Positions 37,432-46,404 of a stretch of DNA of 64,000 nt are shown here, piece by piece; the first letter of the stretch is position 1, and each line of letters starts with the position of its first letter. This DNA is from Symbiodinium natans (Eukaryota > Sar > Dinophyceae > Suessiales > Symbiodiniaceae). The notes under the pieces are model-generated. The model was not told the DNA's origin, ran no database searches, and saw only the letters and a program-made list of their open reading frames with translations. The DNA is taken from contig CAJNDS010002665.1 in assembly GCA_905221605.1 (NCBI GenBank), positions 186,001 through 250,000 of the forward strand, in the 5' to 3' direction. The position numbers and the translations under genes are program-made.

Positions 37432-37790
37432 GTTTAGGGTTTAGGGTTTAGGGTTTAGGGTTTAGGGTTTAGGGTTTAGGGTTTAGGGTTTAGGGTTTAG
37501 GGTTTAGGGTTTAGGGTTTAGGGTTTAGGGTTTAGGGTTTAGGGTTTAGGGTTTAGGGTTTAGGGTTAGGTTTAGGGTTTAGGGTTTAGGGTTTAGGGTT
37601 TAGGGTTTAGGGTTTAGGGTTTAGGGTTTAGGGTTTAGGGTTTAGGGTTTAGGGTTTAGGGTTTAGGGTTTAGGGTTTAGGTTTTATGGTTTAGGGTTTA
37701 GGGTTTAGGGTTTAGGGTTTAGGGTTTAGGGTTTAGGGTTTAGGGTTTAGGGTTTAGGGTTTAGGGTTTAGGGTTTAGGGTTTAGGGTCC
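37432..37790. repeat. Longest TTTAGGG array of the window
   Basis: About 51 tandem copies over 360 bases, broken only by single slips at about 37563 and 37680. Confidence 0.97.
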
Positions 37791-37883
37791 CTAAAGCCCT
37801 CAAATCCCAAAACCCCAAAACCTAAAACCCTACGCCTTACACCCTAAAACCCACAACCCTAAACCCAAAACCCTAGACTTAAG

Positions 37884-37969
37884 GCTGCGGTGTTGGCAGC
37901 AGAAGCTGATGGGACCCTCAGCACTGAGAAGCTTTCTCACGTGGGAATGCCCGCTCTGAGCTACCGGGG
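37884..37969 (+). CDS. Candidate exon ending at a telomeric repeat
   Basis: After GACTTAAG reads AAVLAAEADGTLSTEKLSHV then GMPALSYR; donor CCGGGG|GTTTAG. Confidence 0.5.
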
Positions 37970-38387
37970 GTTTAGGGTCCAGAGTTTAGGGTTTGAGGTA
38001 GGGTTCAGGGTTCAGGGTTGAGGGTTCAGGGTTCCGCGGTTCAGGGTTTAGGGTTTAGGGTTTAGGGTTTAGGGCAGTGAAGCTTTGATGTTGATAGACT
38101 AGGTAAATCGACGAGGTCCTAACTCTTAACCGACAACCCGAACTCCCCAGGAAAGGGACGAGGTGTGTCCAAGGCAGAGATCGGTGCTTGAAGGGAGAGA
38201 GAGGGACCCTAGAAGGGGGGTCCCTTGCTCTTGGGTCTAGGGAGACCCTCAACCCTCAACCCTAAACCCTCAACCCTCAACCCTAAACCCTAAACTAAGC
38301 CCGAACTTGTCAAGCCCTTGACACCTGTTTGTATTTGTGACCGGTCTCGGGTTCTTCTTGCGGTTGCTTTGAAGATGCGGCACGTCA

Positions 38388-38509
38388 CCCAAAGAGCCCT
38401 TTTATACCCCTTTTAACTAAGGAAGATACCTCGAACTATGTAGGGCTTCTTCATATGATTTAAAGGTACATTCCTTAGTTAGGGGGGGGGGGGGTATTGG
38501 GCTCTTTGG
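38388..38509. repeat. Hairpin element, family B
   Basis: CCCAAAGAGCCC ... GTATTGGGCTCTTTGG with a G12 run. Confidence 0.72.
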
Positions 38510-38646
38510 CTATCTTTGCTTTTTGAGTTGAAGTTCTGACATGAGGACGACAGCTTACTCGACGACAGCACCTCCTTTTTAAAGCGCCGCCCCGACGGGC
38601 GTCGCTAACCGAAACCCTAGCACCCTGACATCCGGAAGACTCCCTG

Positions 38647-38737
38647 GTTCTTAGTAGGGAATGAGGGAATGAGGGCCCTGCTTATACCCTTTAAGAGCTT
38701 ATATAGGTCCCTCATGCCCCCATCCCCTACTAAGAAC
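38647..38737. repeat. Hairpin element, family L
   Basis: GGTTCTTAGTAGGGAATGAG ... CATCCCCTACTAAGAAC. Copies at 49125, 52357 and 58228. Confidence 0.8.
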
Positions 38738-38829
38738 TAGGGGGGCAGAAGCCCCAGGGTTTTAGGGCCACGTCTACCTCAGGTTCTCAGTGGTGTTTAC
38801 CCTTTCGAGGCTTAAGGGATACTAGGAGG

Positions 38830-38906
38830 GGTTTAGGGTTTAGGGTTTAGGGTTTAGGGTTTAGGGTTTAGGGTTTAGGGTTTAGGGTTTAGGGTTTAGG
38901 GTTTAG
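38830..38906. repeat. TTTAGGG array
   Basis: About 11 copies. The last TTTAG may serve as acceptor for the exon at 38907. Confidence 0.95.
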
Positions 38907-38962
38907 GGTTCCATCTTCATCTACCTATGCCGTGTACACGAAGCATTTAGCATCCAAACAAG
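38907..38962 (+). CDS. Candidate exon with possible GC donor
   Basis: Reads VPSSSTYAVYTKHLASKQ and ends CAAG|GCTGTAAC. The following 48 bases end in an excellent acceptor TTCTTTCTTCCCCCAG. Because 48 is a multiple of three the frame is also open across it. Confidence 0.5.
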
Positions 38963-39010
38963 GCTGTAACCCAGTCATGACAATCGTCAGCCTATTCTTT
39001 CTTCCCCCAG

Positions 39011-39061
39011 CTGCAACCATCCCTGAGCTTCCGAGCAAAGTACGGGGATTCCAGTTCCTAC
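39011..39061 (+). CDS. Candidate exon
   Basis: Follows TATTCTTTCTTCCCCCAG. With the split base from 38962 it reads AATIPELPSKVRGFQFL before CCCTAAA repeats. Confidence 0.5.
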
Positions 39062-39413
39062 ACCCTAAACCCAAAACCCTAAACCCTAAACCCTAAACCC
39101 TAAACCCTGTTCCTCCCGGCGCCTTGCCGGCGCGGCGCATTGGAGGCATCGGATTGGAAGTCGGCATGGAGTTGGCGAAATTCTGCGCCAATCCCTCTTG
39201 CCACGAAGTTCGGGCACGTTGTGGGCAAGCGCGGACACCAGGGCAGGTGGAGCTGTCAAGTCCGAACCCCTCAACCCCTAAACTCTCAACCCCCAAAGTG
39301 CCTAAACCCTATTTATGACTTTATGACGAATCTATATATATCCCTGAACCCTAAACCCTGAATCCCCAAACCCCCTACCTCCCCACCCAGGCGTGGGGGG
39401 GGGGGGGATCTAG

Positions 39414-39551
39414 CAACCCTTCGGCGACTTTGCAAGATCATCGTTTCGAGTACTTAGGGTGCCCTTTTGTTGGCCAGTCGGACCCCTCCGAAGGAACCTG
39501 GAGCATGGTTCTTGGGGTCTTAGATTTGGGCTTTTAGGGATTCGGGTTTAG
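39414..39551 (+). CDS. Candidate coding exon, 45 codons
   Basis: After GGGGATCTAG reads QPFGDFARSSFRVLRVPFCW then PVGPLRRNLEHGSWGLRFG and on to a TAG in decayed repeats. A donor earlier, near 39520, is likely. Confidence 0.45.
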   Translation, partial: QPFGDFARSSFRVLRVPFCWPVGPLRRNLEHGSWGLRFGLLGIRV

Positions 39552-39639
39552 GGCTTAGGGTTAAGGATTCCTTAACTACCTTAAGAATCCTTAAAACGGG
39601 CCTCCACAAACCCAAGGGTACAACCTTAAGACCTTAAGG

Positions 39640-39770
39640 GTCCCCCTAAACCCTAAACCCTAAACCCTAAACCCTAAACCCTAAACCCTAAACCTTAAAC
39701 CCTAAACCCTAAACCCTAAACCCGAAACATCCCTAAACCCTAAACCCTAGACCCCTAGGATTTCTGTGAG
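39640..39770. repeat. CCCTAAA array
   Basis: About 14 copies with small slips. Confidence 0.93.
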
Positions 39771-39787
39771 GGTTCGGGGTTTTCGGA

Positions 39788-39868
39788 GACCCTCAGCCCT
39801 TAAGCCCTCGTGGTTGGAACCCTACGGCAGGTCTCACCCCAAAGAGCCCAATACCCCTAAACCCTAAA
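39788..39868. repeat. 81-bp duplication (copy at 51821-51901)
   Basis: GACCCTCAGCCCTTAAGCCC ... CCCAAAGAGCCCAATACCCC matches 51821-51901 with about two mismatches and includes the left arm of a family B hairpin. Confidence 0.85.
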
Positions 39869-39997
39869 CCCTAAACCCTAAACCCTAAACCCTAAACCCT
39901 AAACCCTAAACCCCAATCCCTAAACCCAAAATGAGACAGGGATCCTTACCATGAGCTAAGAAATATTCCTTAAGTAAGGGGTTTTGGGCTCTTTGGG
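39839..39997. repeat. Hairpin element, family B, interrupted by CCCTAAA
   Basis: Left arm CCAAAGAGCCCAATACCCC is followed at once by about eight CCCTAAA copies, then the right half with GGTTTTGGGCTCTTTGGG. Confidence 0.8.
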
Positions 39998-40170
39998 ACA
40001 GACTCCTTTTCCTAGGGCCGTACTCCTCCTTTGTCTTGTATTCTGCTGTTTCAACTTTGGGGTTTGGGGCTTATTATCCCTAAACCCTCAAACCCCCCCA
40101 CTGCTGAAACCAGCTTCTTGAGATATAGCCGCGGGCGGAGCGCCATCCTCGTCTTAGGTTCAGGCTGTAG

Positions 40171-40262
40171 CCCTCTCCCCATCCAATCGGGCTCATTGGG
40201 CAGAGCACGAAAAGCCCCAACATAAGAACGCTTTAGTCGAGTATCTTCGGGGGGCCGTTTGA
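40171..40262 (+). CDS. Candidate terminal exon
   Basis: After TTCAGGCTGTAG reads LSPSNRAHWAEHEKPQHKNA then LVEYLRGAV to TGA 40260-40262. Upstream, 40113-40155 (FLRYSRGRSAILVL) is open with donor G|GTTCAG, but only 13 bases separate them, so they cannot be adjacent exons. Confidence 0.45.
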
Positions 40263-40493
40263 TTTTTTCATTTTGATTTTTTTTGGGAGGGGGGGGGGGG
40301 GTAAGGGCTTGTAAGGGTGCTGTAGGTTTTTGCAGTAGCGTTTCAGGGTTCCGCAAACCTTCATCCCTAAGCTTTTTAAGGCCCCAAGGCCATAAACCTT
40401 TGTGGCTCTTTAAGTTTACAGCTACCCTCCTAGGTGCAGCCAAGAAACACCGTAGATCCTAAACCCTAACCCCTAAATCCTAAACCCTGTAAG

Positions 40494-40584
40494 CCCCTTT
40501 GCACCTGGCTGCCGCGAGTGCTCTTGAACACGTCAAAAGGGTCGTGCCCGACTTGCATCCATGTGCAAAAATGGACAAGAGAAC
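40494..40584 (+). CDS. Coding-like island, frame unresolved
   Basis: Two frames are both protein-like: LAAASALEHVKRVVPDLHPC and CKPLCTWLPRVLLNTSKGSC. CCCTAAA repeats lie on both sides. Confidence 0.3.
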
Positions 40585-40724
40585 CCTAAACCCTAAACCC
40601 CAAACCCTAAACCCTAAACCCTAAGCCCTAAGCCCTAAGCCCTAAACCCTAAACCCTGAACCCTAAACCAAGCCCGAAGCCTCTGCCCGACGCCCCAACG
40701 GGTCTAGGGCTGAAGGGGTTTTAG

Positions 40725-40772
40725 AGCCTACGTGATTTTTCCGAAGTCCTGCATATGAACTGGCGCACTTGA
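40725..40772 (+). CDS. Candidate terminal exon
   Basis: After GGGGTTTTAG reads SLRDFSEVLHMNWRT to TGA 40770-40772. Confidence 0.4.
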   Translation, partial: SLRDFSEVLHMNWRT

Positions 40773-40859
40773 GAGGGAGTGGGGTTGAAGCCAATCAACA
40801 CGACGTCCCACTACCCCAGACTCCTAAGCCCCCACACCCTAACCCCTAAACCCGAAATC

Positions 40860-40950
40860 GGTTTAGGGTCAAGGGTTTGGGGTTCAGGGTTCAGGGTTCA
40901 GGGTTCAGGGTTCAGGGTTCAGGGTTCAGGGTTTAGGGTTTAGGGTTTAG
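40860..40950. repeat. TTCAGGG/TTTAGGG array
   Basis: Eight TTCAGGG then TTTAGGG units: a variant heptamer spread in tandem. Confidence 0.93.
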
Positions 40951-40992
40951 GGCTTCAAAACCTTAAACCCCAAACCCTTAAACCTTTCACAG

Positions 40993-41074
40993 AGGTACTG
41001 TGGGACAAGCCTGCCAGTGCAGCGTCACCTGCGATCGCGGGATGGCACCGAGTCAGGGAACCGTTGGCGCGAAG
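40993..41074 (+). CDS. Candidate exon, 27 codons
   Basis: Acceptor AACCTTTCACAG, donor CGAAG|GTGGGA. Reads VLWDKPASAASPAIAGWHRV then REPLAR with split codons at both ends. Confidence 0.6.
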
Positions 41075-41241
41075 GTGGGACCTTGGGTAACTGGAGGGTT
41101 TAGGGTTGAGGGTTTAGGGTTCAGGGTTGAGGGTTTATGGTTTAGGGTTTAGGGCTTAGGGTTTAGGAGCGAAAGGTTCAAGAATTTTTCTTGATATGCT
41201 TGACAAAACCGCCTAAATACATCGAACCCCAAGAATCGTAG

Positions 41242-41325
41242 GCTGCCTGGCTAACGGTGGTAGTGTTGGCTCACACCAGCCGTGCTCGTCTCGGTCCTGG
41301 AGTGCCCTGTATGAGTCTTGTTTAA
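41242..41325 (+). CDS. Candidate terminal exon, 27 codons
   Basis: After AAGAATCGTAG reads AAWLTVVVLAHTSRARLGPG then VPCMSLV to TAA 41323-41325. Confidence 0.5.
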   Translation, partial: AAWLTVVVLAHTSRARLGPGVPCMSLV

Positions 41326-41530
41326 CTATGACCTGGAGTAGGCCCTTATTATTTTTTGTTGGGGGGGGGGGGGGGGAAAAGGTTCCCTTATAATCCCCTT
41401 TCAACCAAAAAGGGTGCCTTTTTGATACCTGGGTTACTCTTGAGTCTTGTTAATAGCTTGGTAGCCCAGTGGTACCCTTTTGCCTTTTTTGTTGGTTCAA
41501 GGTTCCCTCCCTTTAGACTGAGGTACGTAC
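41310..41530. repeat. Diverged hairpins related to family K
   Basis: 41330-41430 (AGTAGGCCCTTATTATTTT, a G16 run, AAAAAGGGTGCC) and 41455-41530 (TTGGTAGCCCAGTGGTACCC, right arm lost). Confidence 0.6.
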
Positions 41531-41751
41531 AAGGGAGCCTAAACAGAACATAAAGTTTTCATTTCAGGGTGTAGGCCTCCCCTTCCAAATATGAACAACC
41601 GCCCTGGGAATCAAGTAGGGTCTAGGGGTTAGGTTAGAAAATAATCGCTTTACCCTTAAACCCTATACAATCACCCTACCCCAGGTTTAGTCCAGGGGTT
41701 ATGGGCTGGAAGCAGCATGTGGGCTTATGAGGAGAGTGAGATGCCCAATAG

Positions 41752-41918
41752 GTCGGGTACCACGGAACATCCCATTCGCATTTCGCCAGCTTAGTTGACA
41801 ACATTGGCTGGTGCCAGGCGGGTTGGCCACGAAAAATCCTCAAGGTAATTCGTCATGTGTTCTCCGTGCCTGCCTGGGGGCGTATTACGAATGATGGATT
41901 TTCAGACACAAACTGGAG
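41752..41918 (+). CDS. Candidate exon ending at a hairpin
   Basis: One frame is open from 41752 through 41918: ASLVDNIGWCQAGWPRKILK then VIRHVFSVPAWGRITNDGFS, DTNW. TTCGCCAG at 41779-41786 or CAATAG at 41751 may be the acceptor; AAG|GTAATT at 41842 is an alternative donor. The donor AG|GTTTAC at 41919 is the first bases of the family F hairpin. No family recognised. Confidence 0.55.
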
Positions 41919-42006
41919 GTTTACGAAATACGGGACCTAGTATAGACACCAAATAATACTAGGATTCGCTTAGAAGAAAGGTACCCCTCATTTCGGAGAC
42001 CCCCCC
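41919..42006. repeat. Hairpin element, family F
   Basis: GGTTTACGAAATACGGGACC ... GGTACCCCTCATTTCGGAGACC, followed by a C-run. Confidence 0.65.
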
Positions 42007-42026
42007 CCCCCCCCAATTGCTGCCAG

Positions 42027-42098
42027 GTGTGCCAGGGTCAGGCAGCCCCCCTCACGGAAGCCAAGTGCAGCCAACTGGCCGACAGGACGCCGGCTTAA
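42027..42098 (+). CDS. Candidate exon after the family F hairpin
   Basis: Acceptor CAATTGCTGCCAG. In phase 0 reads VCQGQAAPLTEAKCSQLADR, TPA, TAA. In the phase left by 41918 it reads CARVRQPPSRKPSAANWPTG instead. Both are open, so the join is undecided. Confidence 0.45.
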   Translation: MCQGQAAPLTEAKCSQLADRTPA

Positions 42099-42369
42099 GG
42101 CTTCGGCTTAGGGTTGAGGGTTTTTTTTGGCTTAGGGTCTAGGGTGGCACCCTGAACCCTGAACTCTTGAACCCTCAAGTAATCCAAACAAAAAAACCCA
42201 AGAGAACAACGCACCTAATTCCCTAAACCCTAAACCCTAAACCCTAAACCCTAAACCCTAAAGCCTAAACCCTGAACTGAGGAATGTGCCTTACACTGCT
42301 GCAGCTTCAAGGGGGGTTCATACCCTGGGGGCTCAGGGCTTTAGGAGGGACTTGGGGCTTTGCAATCCC

Positions 42370-42440
42370 TATTTGCCTGTTTAGGGTTTAGGGTTTAGGG
42401 TTTAGGGTTTAGGGTTTAGGGTTTAGGGTTTAGGGTTCAT
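42370..42440. repeat. TTTAGGG array
   Basis: About nine copies. Confidence 0.95.
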
Positions 42441-42514
42441 GTTGCATATGTCCCTAGGGTTTAGGGTAAAGGTTGAGGGTTTTGGGTTTTAGGTTTCAAC
42501 CCCAACTATATAAA

Positions 42515-42612
42515 CCCCGAGAGAGGGTCCTAACATGGCGCTCTGGTATGGCTATCATTGGGTTAGAAGTGCAGCTAGACTTGGGTTAAGAAGTACCATG
42601 AACCTCCGAGTA
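42515..42612. repeat. Family A hairpin, right part
   Basis: GTCCTAACATGGC and AAGTACCATGAACCTCCGAG. Left arm missing. Confidence 0.55.
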
Positions 42613-42811
42613 GTTACAAATGTTAGGGTTTGGTGTCTGGGCTTCAGGGTCAAGTCCAGGGTTCCGGGTTTAGGCTTCATGGTTTAGGGTATAGGTTTTG
42701 GGGTTTAGGTTCTAGAGTTCAGGGTTTAGGGTTTCACAAAACCGGAAGGGTTCGGGTTTGAGGTTGGGTCTGGGGTACCCCTTTTAAGCAAAACACGAGA
42801 CTATCGTGCAG

Positions 42812-42905
42812 GCCCTTAAGACACGATTGTGTTTTCTTCTTTGGGGTTGGCGGGAAGGACAGGCTTTATTCAGGAATATGTTTCAAATCTTTTTGGGCCA
42901 AATTA
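42812..42905 (+). CDS. Candidate exon, 31 codons
   Basis: After TCGTGCAG reads ALKTRLCFLLWGWREGQALF then RNMFQIFLGQI. Aromatic and hydrophobic, possibly membrane-associated. Runs into AACCCTAA repeats. Confidence 0.45.
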
Positions 42906-42962
42906 ACCCTAACCCCTAAACCTTAAACTACACCTCAAGGCCCTCATCTTGTAAGGCATCAG

Positions 42963-43025
42963 ATGGTTGCCACTTCGGCAAGACTGGGTGAAATTCATCC
43001 TGCTGCAGTCCATGTGCACTACTAG
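42963..43025 (+). CDS. Candidate terminal exon
   Basis: After GTAAGGCATCAG reads MVATSARLGEIHPAAVHVHY to TAG 43023-43025. The bases CTTGTAAGGCATCAG recur at 44540. Confidence 0.4.
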   Translation: MVATSARLGEIHPAAVHVHY

Positions 43026-43027
43026 TA

Positions 43028-43141
43028 CTTGGTAGCCCAGTGGTACCCTTTACCCTGTTTTTGGCTCTGGGTTCCCCTTGGAAAGTACTAACCAAGCAAC
43101 AAAAGGGTACTCTGATTAGAGGATGGTTACTGGGCTACCAA
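43028..43141. repeat. Hairpin element, family K
   Basis: CTTGGTAGCCCAGTGGTACC ... TGGTTACTGGGCTACCAAG, nearly perfect ends. Confidence 0.85.
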
Positions 43142-43222
43142 GAGTAGGTCCGATCAGGGCTTCGGGTTTATTGTTTTCTTATGACCATGGTTCACCTGCT
43201 AACTCAACCCCAAACACAACAC

Positions 43223-43402
43223 CAAAGAGCCCAAGACCCCTTAAGCATGGGGCACGGTTTAGGGTTTAGGGTTCAGGCTTTAGGCTTTAGGCTTTAGGCT
43301 TTAGGCTTCAGGCTTTGGGGTTTAGGGTTTAGGGTTTAGGGTTCCTATATATGTTAAGGTACATTCTGTGATTGAGGGGTATTGGGCTCTTGGGCTCTTT
43401 GG
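43223..43402. repeat. Hairpin element, family B, with TTTAGGG/TTTAGGC insert
   Basis: CCAAAGAGCCCAAGACCCC ... GGTATTGGGCTCTTGGGCTC. The middle is replaced by TTTAGGG and five TTTAGGC units. Confidence 0.72.
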
Positions 43403-43429
43403 GTCGTTCACCTCACACTCCCACTGCAG

Positions 43430-43535
43430 GACCTCTTGCTTGAATAGCTGGGAGGGCGGGAAGCCTTGTTGCTTCCGGACGGCCGGGCGGCCAAGTCAGA
43501 CGGTTCTTTCCACAGTTGACAAAGTTAGTGCTTAG
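43430..43535 (+). CDS. Candidate terminal exon, 34 codons
   Basis: Acceptor CCCACTGCAG. Reads TSCLNSWEGGKPCCFRTAGR then PSQTVLSTVDKVSA to TAG 43533-43535. Confidence 0.5.
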
Positions 43536-43619
43536 GGCTTAGGGCTTAGGGCTTCGGGCTTTGGGCTTAGTGCTTCATGGGGTTTGGGGTCTAGGGTCCC
43601 CAAACCCTAAACTCTCCAG

Positions 43620-43716
43620 CACCACTCCCGAAGTTTCAGCTCGGGGCAGAGGCAGTACCCGATTCAGGCCTCTCCCTCTTCAAAGGATGTCCGGTTCTGC
43701 TGAACGAGTACCCTGA
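43620..43716 (+). CDS. Candidate terminal exon, 31 codons
   Basis: Acceptor AAACTCTCCAG. Reads TTPEVSARGRGSTRFRPLPL then QRMSGSAERVP to TGA 43714-43716. Basic, Ser-rich. Confidence 0.5.
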
Positions 43717-43721
43717 ACCTT

Positions 43722-43925
43722 CAACCCTAAACCCTAAACCCGAAACCCGAAACCCTAAACCCTAAACCCTAAACCCTAAACCCTAAACCCTAAACCCTAA
43801 ACCCTAAACCCTAAACCCTAAACCCTAAACCCTAAACCCTAAAACCGAAACCCTAAACCCTAAACCCTAAACCCTAAAACCCGAAACCCGAAACCCTAAA
43901 CCCTAAAACCCTAAACCCGAAACCT
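43722..43925. repeat. CCCTAAA array
   Basis: About 27 copies with CCCGAAA variants. Confidence 0.96.
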
Positions 43926-44129
43926 AAGTAGGTTCTGGGCTTAGGCTTCGGGCACAAGATCCCAGCCCTAAGGTTTTCGGGTTTTGGGCTTTGGGCTTTG
44001 GGCTGAGGACTGAACACCAGCGGGGGAGTGGGTAGTGTTTCTCTCCTCCTAAACCCCAAATTCGATATCCGGCGCCCTAAGCCCTACACCCTAGCCTAGA
44101 CACAATACTTCGCCCCTCTTCCCGCTAAG

Positions 44130-44246
44130 GCTGGCTTCTACAACGACGGCCCGGTTTGCGCCGCGAAGGGCACGGAGGACGAAGTCGGTGCGCTGAACGT
44201 GGAGATTCATGGGGATAAGGCAGAAAGAAGAAACCTCAAGCACTAG
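44130..44246 (+). CDS. Candidate terminal exon, 38 codons
   Basis: After TCTTCCCGCTAAG reads AGFYNDGPVCAAKGTEDEVG then ALNVEIHGDKAERRNLKH to TAG 44244-44246. One of the most protein-like pieces. No family recognised. Confidence 0.6.
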   Translation, partial: AGFYNDGPVCAAKGTEDEVGALNVEIHGDKAERRNLKH

Positions 44247-44467
44247 TTCATAAAGAGCCAAGGGGGTGTATGGCTAAACCACTAGCCAAACGCAAACCTT
44301 ACCAAGGGTTTAGGGTTTATGCTGGGGCCCGGTGTCTGCTTCCACCTCCCCCAACCCCTGAACCCTAAATACCCTAAACCCCCTAGTCAAACCCTAAGCC
44401 CTAAACCCGCTAAATATAAACTGATGGAATGTTCCTTACACCCTAAACCCTATCTTCCTGAATCAAG

Positions 44468-44541
44468 GGGTATCGTTGGAGTTTATGCGCGCAAGGGCCT
44501 TGATATTGTAGTACCCAGAAGGGCCCCATCCCCCGAAACTT
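44468..44541 (+). CDS. Candidate exon with GTAAGG donor
   Basis: After GAATCAAG reads GIVGVYARKGLDIVVPRRAP then SPET; donor ACTT|GTAAGG at 44542. Confidence 0.5.
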
Positions 44542-44561
44542 GTAAGGCATCAGGGAGTAAG

Positions 44562-44685
44562 GGTTTAGGGTTTAGGGCTTAGGGCTTAGGGTTTAGGGTT
44601 TAGGGTTTAGGGTTTAGGGTTTAGGGTTTAGGGCTTAGGGCTTAGGGCTTAGGGCTTAGGGCTTAGGGCTTAGGGCTTAGGGCAG
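44562..44685. repeat. TTTAGGG and CTTAGGG arrays
   Basis: TTTAGGG copies then nine CTTAGGG copies. Confidence 0.95.
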
Positions 44686-44782
44686 GGATTTGCAGGACGT
44701 ACAGGCGACTCCCGAGGAGTGCGCGGCCTTGGAGATTGGGGTCTTCCCAGACCTGCCAAAGTGCATGTCGGCATCTCAGAGG
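44686..44782 (+). CDS. Candidate exon, 32 codons, before a TTTAGGG intron
   Basis: Acceptor TTAGGGCAG. Reads DLQDVQATPEECAALEIGVF then PDLPKCMSASQR, ending AGAGG|GTTTAG in phase 0. Confidence 0.6.
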
Positions 44783-44867
44783 GTTTAGGGTTTAGGGTTT
44801 AGGGTTTAGGGTTTAGGGTTTAGGGTTTAGGGTTTAGGGTTTAGGGTTTAGGGTTTAGGGTTTAGGG
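44783..44867. repeat. TTTAGGG array, possible intron core
   Basis: About 12 copies. With the following 42 bases it forms a candidate GT-AG intron 44783-44909. Confidence 0.9.
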
Positions 44868-44909
44868 TGGAAGGTTGGTTTAGGGCCTTTAGGGCCTGTG
44901 CTTCGACAG

Positions 44910-44955
44910 CTTCGACGCCCCGACTTGTACGCGCTAGGGAGGCCTAAGCACACTA
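44910..44955 (+). CDS. Candidate exon after the TTTAGGG intron
   Basis: Acceptor GTGCTTCGACAG; phase 0 as required; reads LRRPDLYALGRPKHT before a CCCCAAG repeat. Confidence 0.45.
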
Positions 44956-44995
44956 AACCCCAAGCCCTTACAAGAAGGGGCTCCCTAATTATCTA

Positions 44996-45108
44996 GGATG
45001 CCCAGTAGTACCCTTATTCCCTTTTTGGGGGTTTAGGTTCCCTTATAAACCCCTTTAAGCAAAAAAGGGCACCCTTTTTTAAGCCTAGGTTACTGGGCAG
45101 CCTAGTTA
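44996..45108. repeat. Hairpin element, family K
   Basis: CTAGGATGCCCAGTAGTACC ... AGGTTACTGGGCAGCCTAG. Confidence 0.8.
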
Positions 45109-45322
45109 TAAGTGGAGTTGTAAGGGTCATATTGGGTGATACGTATCCTGGCTTAGGCCATAAGTCGTCCCTGAATGTCTAGTAAGGAGGCCTCTCCTTG
45201 TAGGAAAGCAATATGAACCTCTGAAGATTAGGTATCCTTTCGATACCCCTCATAAAGGTCCTTCCTCATAGACTCCACATGAGTGGTCCGAACTGGGGCC
45301 CATGCTTGCCTTTATGGATTAG
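45109..45322. other. Unique and hairpin-like sequence, no gene seen
   Basis: Contains GTCATATTGGGTGATA and AGGAGGCCTCTCCTTG, related to 49680-49795, another inverted-repeat region. Confidence 0.4.
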
Positions 45323-45355
45323 ACATCTGTCCAGTGGTAGGTTTGAACGTCTCTT
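45323..45355 (+). CDS. Candidate 33-base exon
   Basis: Acceptor TTATGGATTAG, consensus donor T|GTAAGT at 45356. Reads ICPVVGLNVS with split codons. Confidence 0.45.
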
Positions 45356-45462
45356 GTAAGTTTGTTACCCTTAATCCCCTACATAATCCTTAAAAAAAGC
45401 CATAAACATAACTTTTGTACGGCCCCACACCTGCCCCAGTGTTCTTCTTTCAAAGCCCTCAG

Positions 45463-45498
45463 AAGTCGACAGGGCGAGAAAGGGCTTCAATAAATTAA
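45463..45498 (+). CDS. Candidate short terminal exon
   Basis: Acceptor TTCTTTCAAAGCCCTCAG; reads KSTGRERASIN to TAA. Confidence 0.3.
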   Translation, partial: KSTGRERASIN

Positions 45499-45839
45499 GA
45501 CTCGTACCCCTAAGGTTGTACCCCTAAAGGTTCGCCTTCATGTGCCCCTGATACGGCCCGTATATTCCCTTAAAGGATCTTTAGAAAGGGTTATTAAAAC
45601 CCAAGGGCAAAACCTTAAGAGTCCAAGGTACAACCCCTAGATCCTTGTTCGTCCTCTGTCATTTGGGAAGATAGCTGAGCCCTGCTAGGCAGGACCTTGG
45701 TATGCTTGATTTTCCCCTTGCAAGCCTTAGTGTGCTTGAGGACCCCATAGAACAGATCCTAAACGGTTTAGGGCTTAGGGTTTAGGGTTTAGGGTTTAGG
45801 GTTTAGTGTTTAGTGTCTAGGGCTCTGAAGGTTCTTCAG

Positions 45840-45911
45840 AGGTGTTTGCGCCCTGCTTGCCCCAACGAGGCCGGTCTGCGCGACAAAGTTTCCGCTCTTG
45901 GCGAGGCGGAA
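45840..45911 (+). CDS. Candidate exon, 24+ codons
   Basis: Acceptor GAAGGTTCTTCAG. Reads RCLRPACPNEAGLRDKVSAL then GE; GAG|GCGGAA could be a GC donor at 45906. Followed by a CCCTAAA array. Confidence 0.5.
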
Positions 45912-45915
45912 CCAT

Positions 45916-45976
45916 CCCCTAAACCCTAAACCCTAAACCCTAAACCCTAAACCCTAAACCCTAAACCCTAAACCCT
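45916..45976. repeat. CCCTAAA array
   Basis: About nine copies. Confidence 0.95.
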
Positions 45977-46404
45977 GACAACCCAGCGTAAAAAGCCCTA
46001 AAATCCTCAACCCCAAAGACTGGCTTCGATACTTTTAGGCCCATGTTGCAACAGGGGCCCGCTTTACACATAGAAAAAACCTAGGCAGAGAAACAGAGTT
46101 TATGTACATCTATCTATATCTATATCTATATATATATATATATGTGTGTGTAAGAGCCCCAAGCCCTAAACCCCCTAAACCCCACAGAAACTTTCAACCT
46201 CCCCCCACCCACCCCGTCCTGCCTCAAGAGAAAAACATTGAGCACAAACTTAAGCCCTACCCATAACCTTAACCCTAAACCCTGTAAACCCTGCAAACCC
46301 TTAAAACCCTCTAAACCTGCAATCCCTGTAAAAACCTATATAAAAGCCCCATAAACCCTATAAAAACCCCATGGACCCTATGCACCCTAAACCCTAGCTT
46401 GCAG

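Noticed and set aside
40051-40443. 130-residue antisense ORF
   Set aside because: It crosses a G-run and a Lys-rich low-complexity tract; plus-strand exon signals are better.
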